DNA from: Canna indica
Taxonomy: Eukaryota; Streptophyta; Magnoliopsida; Zingiberales; Cannaceae
Length of the DNA: 64,000 bases
Assembly (NCBI GenBank): GCA_034359265.1
Contig: CP136890.1
Span: 80,129,501 to 80,193,500 of the forward strand
Direction of reading: 5' to 3'
The notes below the pieces were generated by a model that did no database searches, was not told the DNA's origin, and saw only the letters and a program-made list of their open reading frames with translations. This document shows positions 54,981 through 64,000 of the stretch, piece by piece; positions within the stretch are counted from its first letter, which is position 1, and each line of letters opens with the position of its first letter. The position numbers and the translations under genes were made by a program.

Positions 54981-57021
54981 TTAATAGCAGAAATTTATAA
55001 TATGTGTACCTGAGCCACCTAACGTGATTGAAAGAAAGCCTCCATCTTCTCTTCCATGTCTTTGTCGATCCTCCATTGCTATTATCTTTTGTTGTTGAGA
55101 TTGAATTTGTTCCTGTTGAGATTGAATTTGTGCTTGTTGAGATTCAATCTTCTCTTCTTGAGATTTAATATGCTCTAAAAGCTCCTCTGAACGCTTCTCA
55201 GCTGCTTCAGCTCTTCTCTGTGTTTGCTCAAGTTCAATGGCAGCATTTACCCTTGAAGATGAAGGAGGGCGAACACCATACCCTAAACCTTGAGAATACC
55301 CGGCCTTGTACCCATGACTTGCCAAAAAATTTGGTCCTCTGTCATCAACAGCTCCCCTCTAAATTGTGCAGTAGCTTCAATGACCTCAACTTGTGCAACA
55401 ACCATAGCATCCTATAAATCGAATCAGTATAAAAAAGATATATATAAAATATATGTAGTACATATAAGAACTTATGCACATACAAATTTTTCCTTCGCTT
55501 GATCATGAGTCCATCCTTTTCCCTCTTTGAAATGAACATGCTTATATATCTTAATCAAGCTACCAGGTGCATCAGTAGTAGTATCTCGCTGATATTATAA
55601 AAATAAAATGATAACATATTATAATTTAAACTTTCAAGATAACGTAGAAAGAAACACCAAGAAGGTAAATGAGAAAATGAATAAATAACCTCCCAAAATG
55701 CTGAAACAAGTATGTCTAACATCACTTGGGTATTAAAAACTCTTAACATAACCAAAGAAATAAAGAGTAAGATATACAAACTTTGAAATGAATATTCTCG
55801 TACCAGGTCATGAAAATGCTGGATAAAAGACTTTGAGCCTCTACAATGATTAACCACAAGGTTCTTGCGATTTTTAGAATTGACCTCACTTTGTTTCTGA
55901 TTGATAATACACATTTATATGGAAAATTAGTTTATCAAGTAACATCGTCAACTTGAAATTATCGTCACCATGCTCACAGATCAATAGGTTATGTTAAGAA
56001 TAATATCATCAAGTTTATTGAGATATACTTGAAACTTTTCATCTATAAAATGCTTATAGATCATCTCCCAATGTCCTTGTGAGACTCTATCGTATGGACA
56101 TCTGAGTGCTAATTCATTTTCACCTTTGTCTTCAAAGTGTTTGTTCAACTTTGTTCTATATTCCCTGAGCCGTTGTTGGATCAATTGGTTGATTGCAGCT
56201 CTCACATGATGAGTCTCAAGATCAATATCAAATTTATCCTTAAAGTTTAAAATAAATTGCGTATTATAAGAAGAAAAAAAATAAATATTTAAAGAATGTA
56301 TTAACTACAATCAATTTACCGTAATTAGGCATATGATCATTTAAAGATGACCCTCTTCACCTTCATACCAATTCCGACAATTGAAAGGCATATGATCTCA
56401 ACATAAAATTCCAACATCTCTAATAAATTCCTTTGCCCACATACCAATTGGATGAGTCTTTCCCTTCTCTATCTCTATCTTAGGGCGTCCTGCTCTTTTA
56501 ATGTGCTTGTTCAAACTAGCATTGATTGCTTTACCACGTTCTGCTCTTTTCGTGGCATCAGGAGGAGCTGTAAAGAACATTTAAAAGTTTTGTTATCTTG
56601 CAATATATGAAGGATCATTTCAAAGTATAAAACTTTCAAAGTTGACAAAGGTTACCAGCACCCTCTACCAATGTTTGAGAGGCAGAAACTTCTAGTTGTG
56701 TTGCCCCAGTGGATAGATTAGATAACCAATTTGAATGTCCAGCCACTTGGGGAGCTCGTTTCCTTGGTACCAAATTTGGCACTAACCATAACAGACAATT
56801 CGAAATTAATCTACTAGCGATATAAAACTTGAGATGAGTAATATGCCAAGAAAAATAAAATGGTAATTAAAAGCAATTTCTTCCAACTTACCAATTCTAT
56901 TCTCAGGTGCCTCCATTGAGATCCCTACTTGCACATCACTCAAGCTGGAACCAGAAGGTGCATTTGATTCTGCAGCAACTTGTGAAACTTGCCCTATTCT
57001 TGTCACATTTTGCACAAGCAT
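54981..57021 (-). pseudogene. TNPA-like gene of CACTA J
   Basis: Exon-like blocks on the minus strand: 57021-56892 (starts MLVQNVTRIGQVSQVAAE, donor GTAAGT), about 56779-56656 (VPRKRAPQVAGHSNWLSN), about 56580-56340 (HIKRAGRPKIEIEKGKTHPI, interrupted by a TGA after DVGILC), about 56230-55981 (Transposase_24: QRLREYRTKLNKHFEDKGEN), about 55900-55800 (NSKNRKNLVVNHCRGSKSF), about 55600-55495, and 55330-54990. The last has a Gln/Glu coiled coil of repeated IQSQQEQIQSQQ units. The order matches plant Ptta/En/Spm proteins of CACTA elements. A copia solo LTR sits 22 bp upstream of the first block, so the promoter side is disrupted. Confidence 0.7.
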
Positions 57022-57043
57022 AACAAATAATTGCTGAAATAAT

Positions 57044-58681
57044 TGTTGGTGAAATGGTCACACTAGAGGGAGAGTGAATAGTATGTTATCTAAATCTTTT
57101 TGCCTAATTCCGGTTTTAATCGTTTACTTTGGTTACTTAGGCAAATTACAAATCGAGTAGTAAGCGGAAGCAAGATATAAATGATAAGCAATAAGAAACG
57201 CAAGATAAACAATGCTAACACAATTATTTATAGTTGTTCGGCCCCAATGCCTACTCCACTACCTAAGCACCCCGCTTAGGATTTTCAAACTAAACTTTAC
57301 TAGATTAATCTTGTTTCCCTTACAATGAGGACTTTGACCCGAAGATCTCACTCTCAACCTAAGGCACTTCCACACCCGGAAGTCTCTGCCTTCTTACCGA
57401 GAGCACTCTTTCACCTCAACCCTAAGGGATAACTCAACTAATCCTAGTAAATGATGTTTACACCGGTGGAATTAAGCCTCAAATACAAAGGCAACCACCA
57501 AATTTCAAGACCTAACAACTTAGGTCTTTACAAGCTCAATTACACTGAAATAAATCACAAAAATACACAAATAATGGAGCAAATAAATAATACAATAAAT
57601 ACTTAGCTCCAAGCAGGAGTCCTAGTTATTCTTGATGCCTCAATGATGAATCGCTCAAAGCTTGAAAGCAAGATCAATGATGTATCATGGAAAGTAGGGT
57701 TATCAAAGGGATGAGTCAAGAAATACTTTGAGAATGATCAAGAATGGCTCAATAGAATCATAGATCATGGAGGAAAGACTCTCATGGCTTGATATTTATA
57801 AGCCATGAAGAGTTGGCATAAAACACCCAACTCAACGGCTAGGGAAATAGTTGTTTCCGCCGTCCGATCGCAGGTCCGGTCGATCGTCGGTCGATCGAGC
57901 GACCGAAGGCATTCTACCACTTTCTGGCACACTTCGGTCAACCGTTCGATTGACCGACTTGCCTACTGCTAGTTTTTGGCAGCATTCGATCGATCGACCG
58001 GTCAACCGAAATTGGACACACTGCACTACTTGGTTTGGCTGAGTTTTTGCTTGTTTGCTCGTTTTTGGGTTCCGTCTTCGCTAAGTCTACTTATATAACA
58101 TTTCTTAACTCATAAATGTTATATAAGGATTACTCTCCATTTGGATTCAATAAAAATATCTAAAAAATCAAAATCCTTAAGAATCAAAATTTAGTTTTTG
58201 GGGTCTAGTACAAATTTTCGGAAAACGAAAATTTTCTAATCTCCCGGGTCAAATATGGATATGCTAAAGGCTTCCAAAAATTCTTTATAAATACCTCGTT
58301 ATCTAGTATTTACCCAAGGAACAATTACCGCCATTTTTTATGTCAAGAAAATGTCTAGGTCATATAGCCCTCCAAGGATCTCCCAAGGGTTAGTGAATTT
58401 CAATGCAGTTTCAGGGTTTTCATGTTTTGGGGTTCGAGTTTAGTTTTTGGGTTTCTTAGCATCATCATGAGGATTTACAATTTATCTAGACACCCTAAAC
58501 TTAAACTATATCTTCCCGAAGAATCCCGAGCGTGGACGAGCGTCCTTGCCGATTTTTTCGATCGGGGACGTCGAGCGCTAACTGACTTGGAACCTGAAAG
58601 TATCTCAATAACACCATTAGTTCCATATTTGTTATCATGAAAACTGAGATTAAGACCAAGGTAGAAAACCTTAGGCCAACA
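57044..58681 (-). mobile_element. Copia-type solo LTR, copy 2
   Basis: 1638 bp with TGTTGGTG at 57044 and GGCCAACA to 58681, i.e. TGTTGGCC...CACCAACA on the minus strand. It is flanked by a perfect 5-bp duplication ATAAT (57039-57043 and 58682-58686). It is the inverted homologue of the LTR at 12339-17429 and gives its empty-site structure. It includes a CGATCGAxCGACCG-rich palindromic zone (57860-57990) and the C-rich terminal tract. No internal sequence is attached. Confidence 0.92.
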
Positions 58682-58686
58682 ATAAT

Positions 58687-58983
58687 TTCTTGACTATATC
58701 ATTCAATGATTGCTGGAAATATATTTTCATATATTACTAAACATATTGAAGTGTTAAAACTAAAATAATTTCACATTCCTCTGTGTTATGTATCTCCTTC
58801 GTGACATAACTTACCAACATCATTGTTATGGATCTCCTCCGTGTTCCCTAGTTGCACACTGTTAGAGGATGGATGAGAAGGTACAGTTGATCGTGTGGAT
58901 GATCTCAAAAATCATTTTCCCGGTGCCATATGTAAAGCTGCAAGATCATGTATCATGTTGACCAATAATAATATAATAAGTAT
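58687..58983. other. Spacer of CACTA J, no gene recognised
   Basis: AT-rich, between the TNPA-like and TNPD genes of J. It holds the 3' side of TNPD transcription; no clear polyadenylation signal can be singled out. Confidence 0.4.
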
Positions 58984-59382
58984 TTAACACAATTCTAACT
59001 TTAAATAAAAAATAGAAAAAGTAAACGAACAAATAACATACAAATCATTGTTACATTTAAACATCGCTATCGTCTGAATTGCATAGTTCATCGTTATTGG
59101 AGTTGATTGTTTCATCCTCTCCAATTCAGTCTCATCATCCACTATAATAGTTATTTGAACATTATCTACTCGAATCCGCTTAAGGTTTGCATTTCTCCTA
59201 CTCAAAGAAAATGCTTCGAGGTCTTCATCGTCGACATCATCATTCTCCTTAATGATTATGGTGGTTTGTTCACATTTCATATCTTGATATGGTTCATGTT
59301 TCATCCCTATCCTCATCGTCCTCATCATGATATCAACTTCCATGACATCATAGAAATTCCTTGGTTGGATCTTTTGTACAAC
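58984..59382 (-). pseudogene. C-terminal end of TNPD of CACTA J
   Basis: A minus-strand frame beginning VVQKIQPRNFYDVME, the conserved sequence after DUF4216 in tnp2 proteins, followed by an acidic stretch (KENDDVDDEDLEAFSL). It is the direct continuation of the frame at 60824-60411, which ends GGDWHV-like; CACTA H separates the two. The tail differs completely from the Glu-rich tail of family 1. Confidence 0.7.
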
Positions 59383-60410
59383 CACTACAAGAAAAATGAG
59401 TATTAGTGATGGAAATTTTGTGACGGCTAAAATTCGTCACAAAATGTGACAGATTTGTGACGGATTTGTCATGGCGTGAAATAAACTTTCTTTTTTCCAA
59501 AATATTGACGGATTTGTGATGGAAAATCTGACACAAGACGATTCTGTCACAAATTAGTCACAGAATTTTTGATCAATTTGGGCTATAATTTTTAATAAAT
59601 AGCATCAGTGACAGAAAAGTTATGGATTTCATTTTCGTCACTAATTTTTCGACATTAATCCGTCACTGAATTTTTTTCTTCATATCTGTCACAAATCCGT
59701 CATTGAGCCACCAGATAACAGTGACAGATCCGTCACGGAAATAGAATTCCGACACAAAATTAAACTAAATATTAGTAAAACAAATTTTATCATGTTTAGT
59801 CCCACATGGGTTAAAAATAGTTTTTTACTTATTCTTAGTCATTATAAATATAATTTTTTTAGTCCCATATGGATCAATTTTTTTCTCTCCTACTCTTCTT
59901 AAATTTTATAAATTGACACCTCATAGGACCAAAAAGTTTACTATCATGCTATCTTTTATAAATTTATTAAAAATATTATAAAAGTATAATAATAATATAA
60001 TATAATATCATTATTGATTATTATAATATATTATAGTATATTATTATATTATTATAATATACTATTATATTATAAAAATCTATAATATAATGTAGTTGAT
60101 ATATTTTTATTAATAAAAATTATAATTAATATCATAATTAGTGACGGAAAATTTATTTTCGGTCATCGACATCAGTGACAGATTTTGTGACGGAAATTTT
60201 TCCGTCACAAATTTTTGTGACGGAAATTTTTCCGTCACAAATTTTTGTGACAAACACATCCGTCACAGAAGAGAAAATGGAGCATTAGCCACGAGACTTT
60301 CAGCGACGGAATTTGTGATGAAAATTTCTGTCACTGATACCCTTCAGTGACGGAGTTTCAAGCATTAGTGACGGATTTTTCTATCACTGATGCCTATTTT
60401 TCTTGTGGTG
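59383..60410. mobile_element. Non-autonomous CACTA element H
   Basis: CACTACAAGAAAAATGAG at 59383 and TATTTTTCTTGTGGTG to 60410 are flanked by AAC on both sides (59380-59382 and 60411-60413). The ends are close to the classical En/Spm terminal repeat CACTACAAGAAAA. The subterminal arrays consist of GTGACGGA/TCCGTCAC motifs, with a thrice-repeated GTGACGGAAATTTTTCCGTC at 60186-60250. The middle is AT-rich without coding capacity. Confidence 0.92.
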
Positions 60411-61417
60411 AACGTGCCAATCACCCCCTAATTTAGTATCCTTAACATAGAATGCTTGCTATGCTTGTGATGCAAGGATATATTCGTCATTTTTGTACCA
60501 CTTGCTAGAGACAATAACACTGGTAAAGAAGCGATCTTTTTGAATTTCCGTTCTCGTGTTGCCAACATCCCACCAATCACATTCGAAGAGAAAAATACGA
60601 TAGCCTTTGATGTAACTCAATTCAATGATATTCTTGATAACACCATAAAAATCAATCTCAGTGGATTGATGAGTGATAATGTTCTTTTCCTTCCCTGCAG
60701 TATGAAATCGGATGTCATTACTAATGCACCCACTATACCATTTGGCTCCTGAGTTAGGACCAATAGCGAAGGAATACATAGCCTCCGTAATCTCAGGAGA
60801 TTTTTGTTGGCGTAATTGCACCATCTAATTTTATAAAATTGTGAAATAATTGAATTAATTTCAACATGTCTAAGATTGTAATAAAAAAATATAAAGAATG
60901 AATCTATTATCTTATGCATGCTCGAAACCAATTGGATAAATGTGCAAGAGAGACATGAGAGATAATTGAATTATCTCACTTTGTTTTCGCAATTCACCAA
61001 TATGCTCCCTAAAGCAACATAAAACATATAGAGTGAAATTACTTTCCGTATAGCCCTCAAAATGTATATAAAAATAAACTACTATAAGTACACTTACTCT
61101 AAGTATGAGGCTATTTCCTCGTAGTTATTCAAAATATACCACCAAACCTTCTCAACAGTAGACTTCTCCATTAGTTTCATGTTATTTGGAGAGCTTAAAG
61201 TGCAAATAAAAACCGATAGCTCACTATTTTCCATGCCACCATCATAATTTCTTTCTTCTTGATTGAATTTGGTTTCTACTCCACTCAGATGCATTGAGCA
61301 AAATGTCAAGCATTCGCTATCAATGTAGGCTTCAACAATTGAACCTTTGGGCCAAGCTCTATTCCTCACATACTTTTTCAACTTGTGAAGAAATCTGCTC
61401 GAAAATAAAGAATCCAC
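60411..61417 (-). pseudogene. TNPD of CACTA J, DUF4216 and DUF4218 parts
   Basis: The frame 60824-60459 holds DUF4216 (SGCISNDIRFHTAGKEKNII, TEIDFYGVIKNIIELSYIKG, FECDWWDVGNTRTEIQKDRF). The frame 61417-61094 holds the second half of DUF4218 (RFLHKLKKYVRNRAWPKGSI, EAYIDSECLTFCSMHLSGVE). Between them (60830-61090) the reading frame is interrupted; an intron or decay is possible. The DUF4218 start (KFPPTFFDVMVHLAIHLLEE) lies in 61490-61610. The protein family is tnp2-type CACTA transposase, whose catalytic segment is missing here. Confidence 0.75.
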
Positions 61418-61487
61418 TCAGGAGATCAAATTTAAGAGAAAACTAACTCAAGTTACAAAAAACAACATTAATATTACCTTTCAATCA

Positions 61488-61675
61488 GATACATCCAACG
61501 ATATTGCACGGGTCCTGCAAGCATTGCTTCTTCGAGCAGATGAATTGCCAAATGCACCATGACATCAAAGAAGGTAGGTGGAAATTTCCTCTCCAACTTG
61601 CAAGATCCAATCAAACATTACGTGGATCACTCGCAAACCATTGATGCTTAGCATCAAAATCTTGCCATGCGATAG
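61488..61675 (-). pseudogene. TNPD of CACTA J, junction of tnp2 start with DUF4218
   Basis: Reading minus from the mini-CACTA: WQDFDAKHQWFASDPRNV, the entry to the tnp2 domain, then a TGA and within a few bases CKLERKFPPTFFDVMVHLAI of DUF4218. The complete catalytic tnp2 domain, about 300 residues in D, is absent between the two, so J suffered an internal deletion. The piece then continues as LAGPVQYRWMYL. Confidence 0.75.
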
Positions 61676-61990
61676 CACTACTACAATTTGGCCTTTTAGT
61701 GGTAATTGTTATGACGTCTGCTAGCAATTGTAAATGTTGTAAAAACCTTTACCAGCAATTAATGAATTCACACTAGATACATTATCGTTAAAGACTTTAG
61801 AAGCAATTTATGCAATTGCTGGTAAAGATAAAAATAATCACCACTAAATGTATACATATATATTGAAATCTATAACTTTTTTGTATAGTTTTTAATAATA
61901 GTTTCTAAATAATGTACCTCTAAGTTATTTAGCAACAATTATCTTATTGCTACAAATTAATTACCACTAAAGAAATAATCTCTTGTAGTG
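61676..61990. mobile_element. 315-bp mini-CACTA
   Basis: CACTACTACAATTTGGCC at 61676 and AATCTCTTGTAGTG to 61990 are flanked by TAG on both sides (61673-61675 and 61991-61993). Subterminal TTAGTGGTAATT and AGCAATT motifs occur in both orientations. No coding capacity. It interrupts TNPD of J just upstream of the WQDFDAKHQWF codons. Confidence 0.85.
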
Positions 61991-62916
61991 TAGAGTCTGC
62001 AGGATGCCTGAACACGTTCTCCTCAATGTGACGCTTATCCTTATGCCACCTCATATCAGTTGTTGTTTTTCTTGACATAAACCATCTCTGAAGTCTTGGT
62101 ATAAGTGGGAAATGTCGAAGTATCTTTCGAGGAACTTTCTTTCGCTTACCTTCCCTGCTCTTTTATCTAGATTCCCCACATACCAGACACTTAGTTAAAT
62201 GTTCATTTTCATTCCTGAAAAGAACGCAGTCATTCTTACAAGCATGTATTGGTATATAACCCAAGCCCAACTCTTGCACGATACTGTTGGCTTCATTGAA
62301 AGTTTGAGGAAGTGTCTCACCAGATGGTAATGCAGACTTGAAGAGTTGAAGCATCCTAACAGTCCCTATATTACTCATTCCTCCAATTGTCTTCAAATTA
62401 AAAAACTTTAGCAAAAATGATAGTTTGCTATACTTTTTGCACCCTGGATATAGCTCACACTGCTTATCATGTAGCAATTTATAAAACTTCTCTGTATTTA
62501 CTCCTTCAGTCCCAATTGAAGCATTTCAATTTTCTACGTTTGAAGGATGGCTACATAGAAGCTTCAGCGTATTGCTCACTAGCATCTATAAAGGTTGTAA
62601 TAAAAGCATCTTCCAAAAGCCCATCTATCTCATCGCCATAATTACTTTCATCACCCAATCCATTATCAATGGTTTTTGGCTCCAATACATCACCATGATA
62701 CAACCATCGTGTGTACCCTCTGTCTAAACCATGTAATGACAAATGCTCCTTCACTTCCTCTATATGTCGAAAGAAACGATTTAAGAACTTACAACAAGAA
62801 CGTCGTGTCCTCTTGAATGAATCACAATGAGCTGTGGCCACATCTATGAATTCATTCAACCCAACAATGTATTCCAGACTTTCCCTCATAGAATGTTGAA
62901 TCCAACTTCCATCCAT
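61991..62916 (-). pseudogene. TNPD of CACTA J, N-terminal part
   Basis: The frame 62916-62551 is the transposase-associated domain (MDGSWIQHSMRESLEYIVGL, LNRFFRHIEEVKEHLSLHGL, TRWLYHGD). After a short damaged stretch, 62477-62163 is the following conserved part (ELGLGYIPIHACKNDCVLFR, HLTKCLVCGESR) ending in a TAG stop. The frame resumes with PLIPRLQRWFMSRKTTTDMR to HPADS at 61995. This agrees in order with family-1 TNPD but at low identity, confirming a separate CACTA family. Confidence 0.78.
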
Positions 62917-62950
62917 ATTATGCTAGCCTAACAACAATCATAATACGCTT

Positions 62951-64000
62951 AGTGAAAATAAAAAAACTAATTCTAGGTAGACGAGACAATCAGAAAACTT
63001 AATTGCAGTCAACATATTGTAAATGGTTTATGCAGTGACGAGACAATAATTAAACTATAGGGAAACATGATGTACTGAAGTACAATAATTAGTTAAATAG
63101 TTTATGCAAGTTCACCACTAAGGAAAATTTATGCAAATGGGCTTGTTTGAGGCTGAACCAAAAAGGCCATAGATTGGCTAATCTTTGATTGTTTTGATTA
63201 TCTAGCTAGCTTCACCTTATTTTAAGATTCTTAGGACTATAAAATCTCCCTGAATCCACATTGAGAAGCCCATTCTTCTAGGCCAACTAACCTCCAAGGA
63301 CTCAAAGTCATTTGGGTACCAAAGATCTCATCTTCTATTGTAGGGGGAGCTACCACACATGAGTGAGATGAAGTTGGTTGATTAAAGTTGCTTGAGGGCT
63401 TGAAGGATACACCAACTCAAGGTTGCAACTTCAAGTCATCATGATGCCTTAGGAATGAAAATTGGCATCTATGTAAACATGGTATCATCTCCTTTACTTT
63501 ATTTGAATTCATTTGAGTTGGAGTTTTATGATACTTGATTGATTTGAGTTGATCATATCTTCTCTTAATGTGGTTTTATTAAAATGATTTTTGATTTTTG
63601 GTTTCCCGGTCTCTTCGGAGACCTATGTAGCTTATAACAGGCTCATGCGACCTTGCGGTTCTAAATCGTAGGCTCATTGTGGCCTTTCGATTTTCAACCA
63701 ATATGAAGGGTTGGAGATCATGCTTTCATTTATATTTCACGTGTGATCTCCTAAAATTTGTTTTGATATCACTCGCTTTCATTTTCAAACGAATTTGAAA
63801 CTATTTAGCAAAGTAGAGTTTGATATCGATAATTGATTCTCTCTCTTTGCTACTTAGTTTGATAACTTACTAGTAATTACATTTTTATTATCCTACTAAT
63901 GAACATTGCTTGCAAGTTATGATAAAATTGGAAGGCTTTAGAAATTGGAAAGAAAAACACAAGTTTGATAAAATCTTAGTGTAACACTTCAATAATTATG
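62951..64000. other. Flanking DNA with a possible copia remnant
   Basis: Mostly AT-rich without long frames. On plus at about 63280-63345 a short translation reads TNLQGLKVIWVPKISSS. Its IWVPK pattern is common in the gag-pol spacer of plant Ty1/copia elements. This is one short match only. No terminal repeat of J was found here. Confidence 0.25.

Larger units (their letters stand above)
50236..62950 (-). mobile_element. CACTA element J (second family), heavily interrupted; right end not located
   Basis: The left end CACTACAATAGA at 50236 is followed by a subterminal zone of GTGGCTA, GTGGCAA and complementary motifs (50255-50555 and 54003-54560). TNPA-like exons follow (54981-57021), then TNPD pieces (58984-62916), all on the minus strand in the order seen in family 1. 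Four insertions lie inside: CACTA G, a copia solo LTR, CACTA H and a mini-CACTA. The right terminal repeat was not found, so the extent on that side is approximate, and linking the left end to these genes is an inference from order and orientation. Confidence 0.5.

Noticed and set aside
57851..58042. Arg/Asp-rich frames in the solo LTR.
   Set aside because: They arise from a CGATCGA-rich palindromic zone of the LTR that is diverged and out of frame in the other copy.
63333..63346. TCTTCTATTGTAG near the right side of the window as the missing right end of CACTA J.
   Set aside because: It lacks the final TG, has no adjoining subterminal GTGGC motifs, and lies in a short possible copia coding stretch.

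Overview
This window is plant nuclear DNA, almost certainly repeat-rich heterochromatin of a flowering plant. It holds CACTA (En/Spm) transposons, a Tekay/Del-type Ty3/gypsy chromovirus with 2.8 kb LTRs, Ty1/copia-type solo LTRs, hAT and Mutator-like miniature elements, and a tandem array of tRNA-Ala-like units. I see no intact host protein-coding gene and cannot name the species. Nearly every coding region is a broken transposon gene. Insertions were delimited by reading terminal repeats and target-site duplications (TSDs): 3 bp for CACTA, 5 bp for LTRs, 8 bp for hAT, 9 bp for Mutator-like.

Layout. 1-9640: a diverged Tekay-like LTR split by an outer CACTA (1267-9040, TSD CTT). That element carries fragments of two host genes (sphinganine C4-hydroxylase and an OTU-type deubiquitinase), two hAT miniature elements, and a nested family-1 CACTA (A, 1588-5924). 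9663-11140: six tRNA-Ala-like units in tandem. 11150-17429: a copia LTR fragment, a Mutator-like end and a copia solo LTR interrupted by CACTA B (12849-16297). 17430-19077: repeats and the 3' end of another CACTA family. 19693-20314: a fold-back Mutator-like element. 20324-24448: AT-rich DNA without a recognisable gene, with one hAT element. 24449-50229: two tandem Tekay internal regions sharing a central LTR, with CACTA D (25264-32218) in one gag-pol and CACTA F (36287-43048) in the shared LTR; a 93-bp direct repeat brackets the composite. 50236 to about 62950: a second CACTA family (J) hit by CACTA G, a copia solo LTR, CACTA H and a 315-bp mini-CACTA.

Family 1 (A, B, D, F, G) is the main theme. 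All five copies lie in the same orientation, with genes on the minus strand: a promoter-like right end, then tnp2-type transposase (TNPD), then a five-exon TNPA-like gene. D is the only copy with complete gene order, and its TNPD has four nonsense codons but no frameshift. A, B, F and G are internally deleted, with short filler DNA at three of the four junctions. The 1.1-kb leader between the TATA-like site and the TNPD start holds a run of GC-rich palindromes, a 26-bp minisatellite and an 80-bp inverted repeat. G has lost its own TNPD but carries about 380 bp of TNPD in inverted orientation behind the element's own promoter region, an arrangement that could make antisense RNA against the family.
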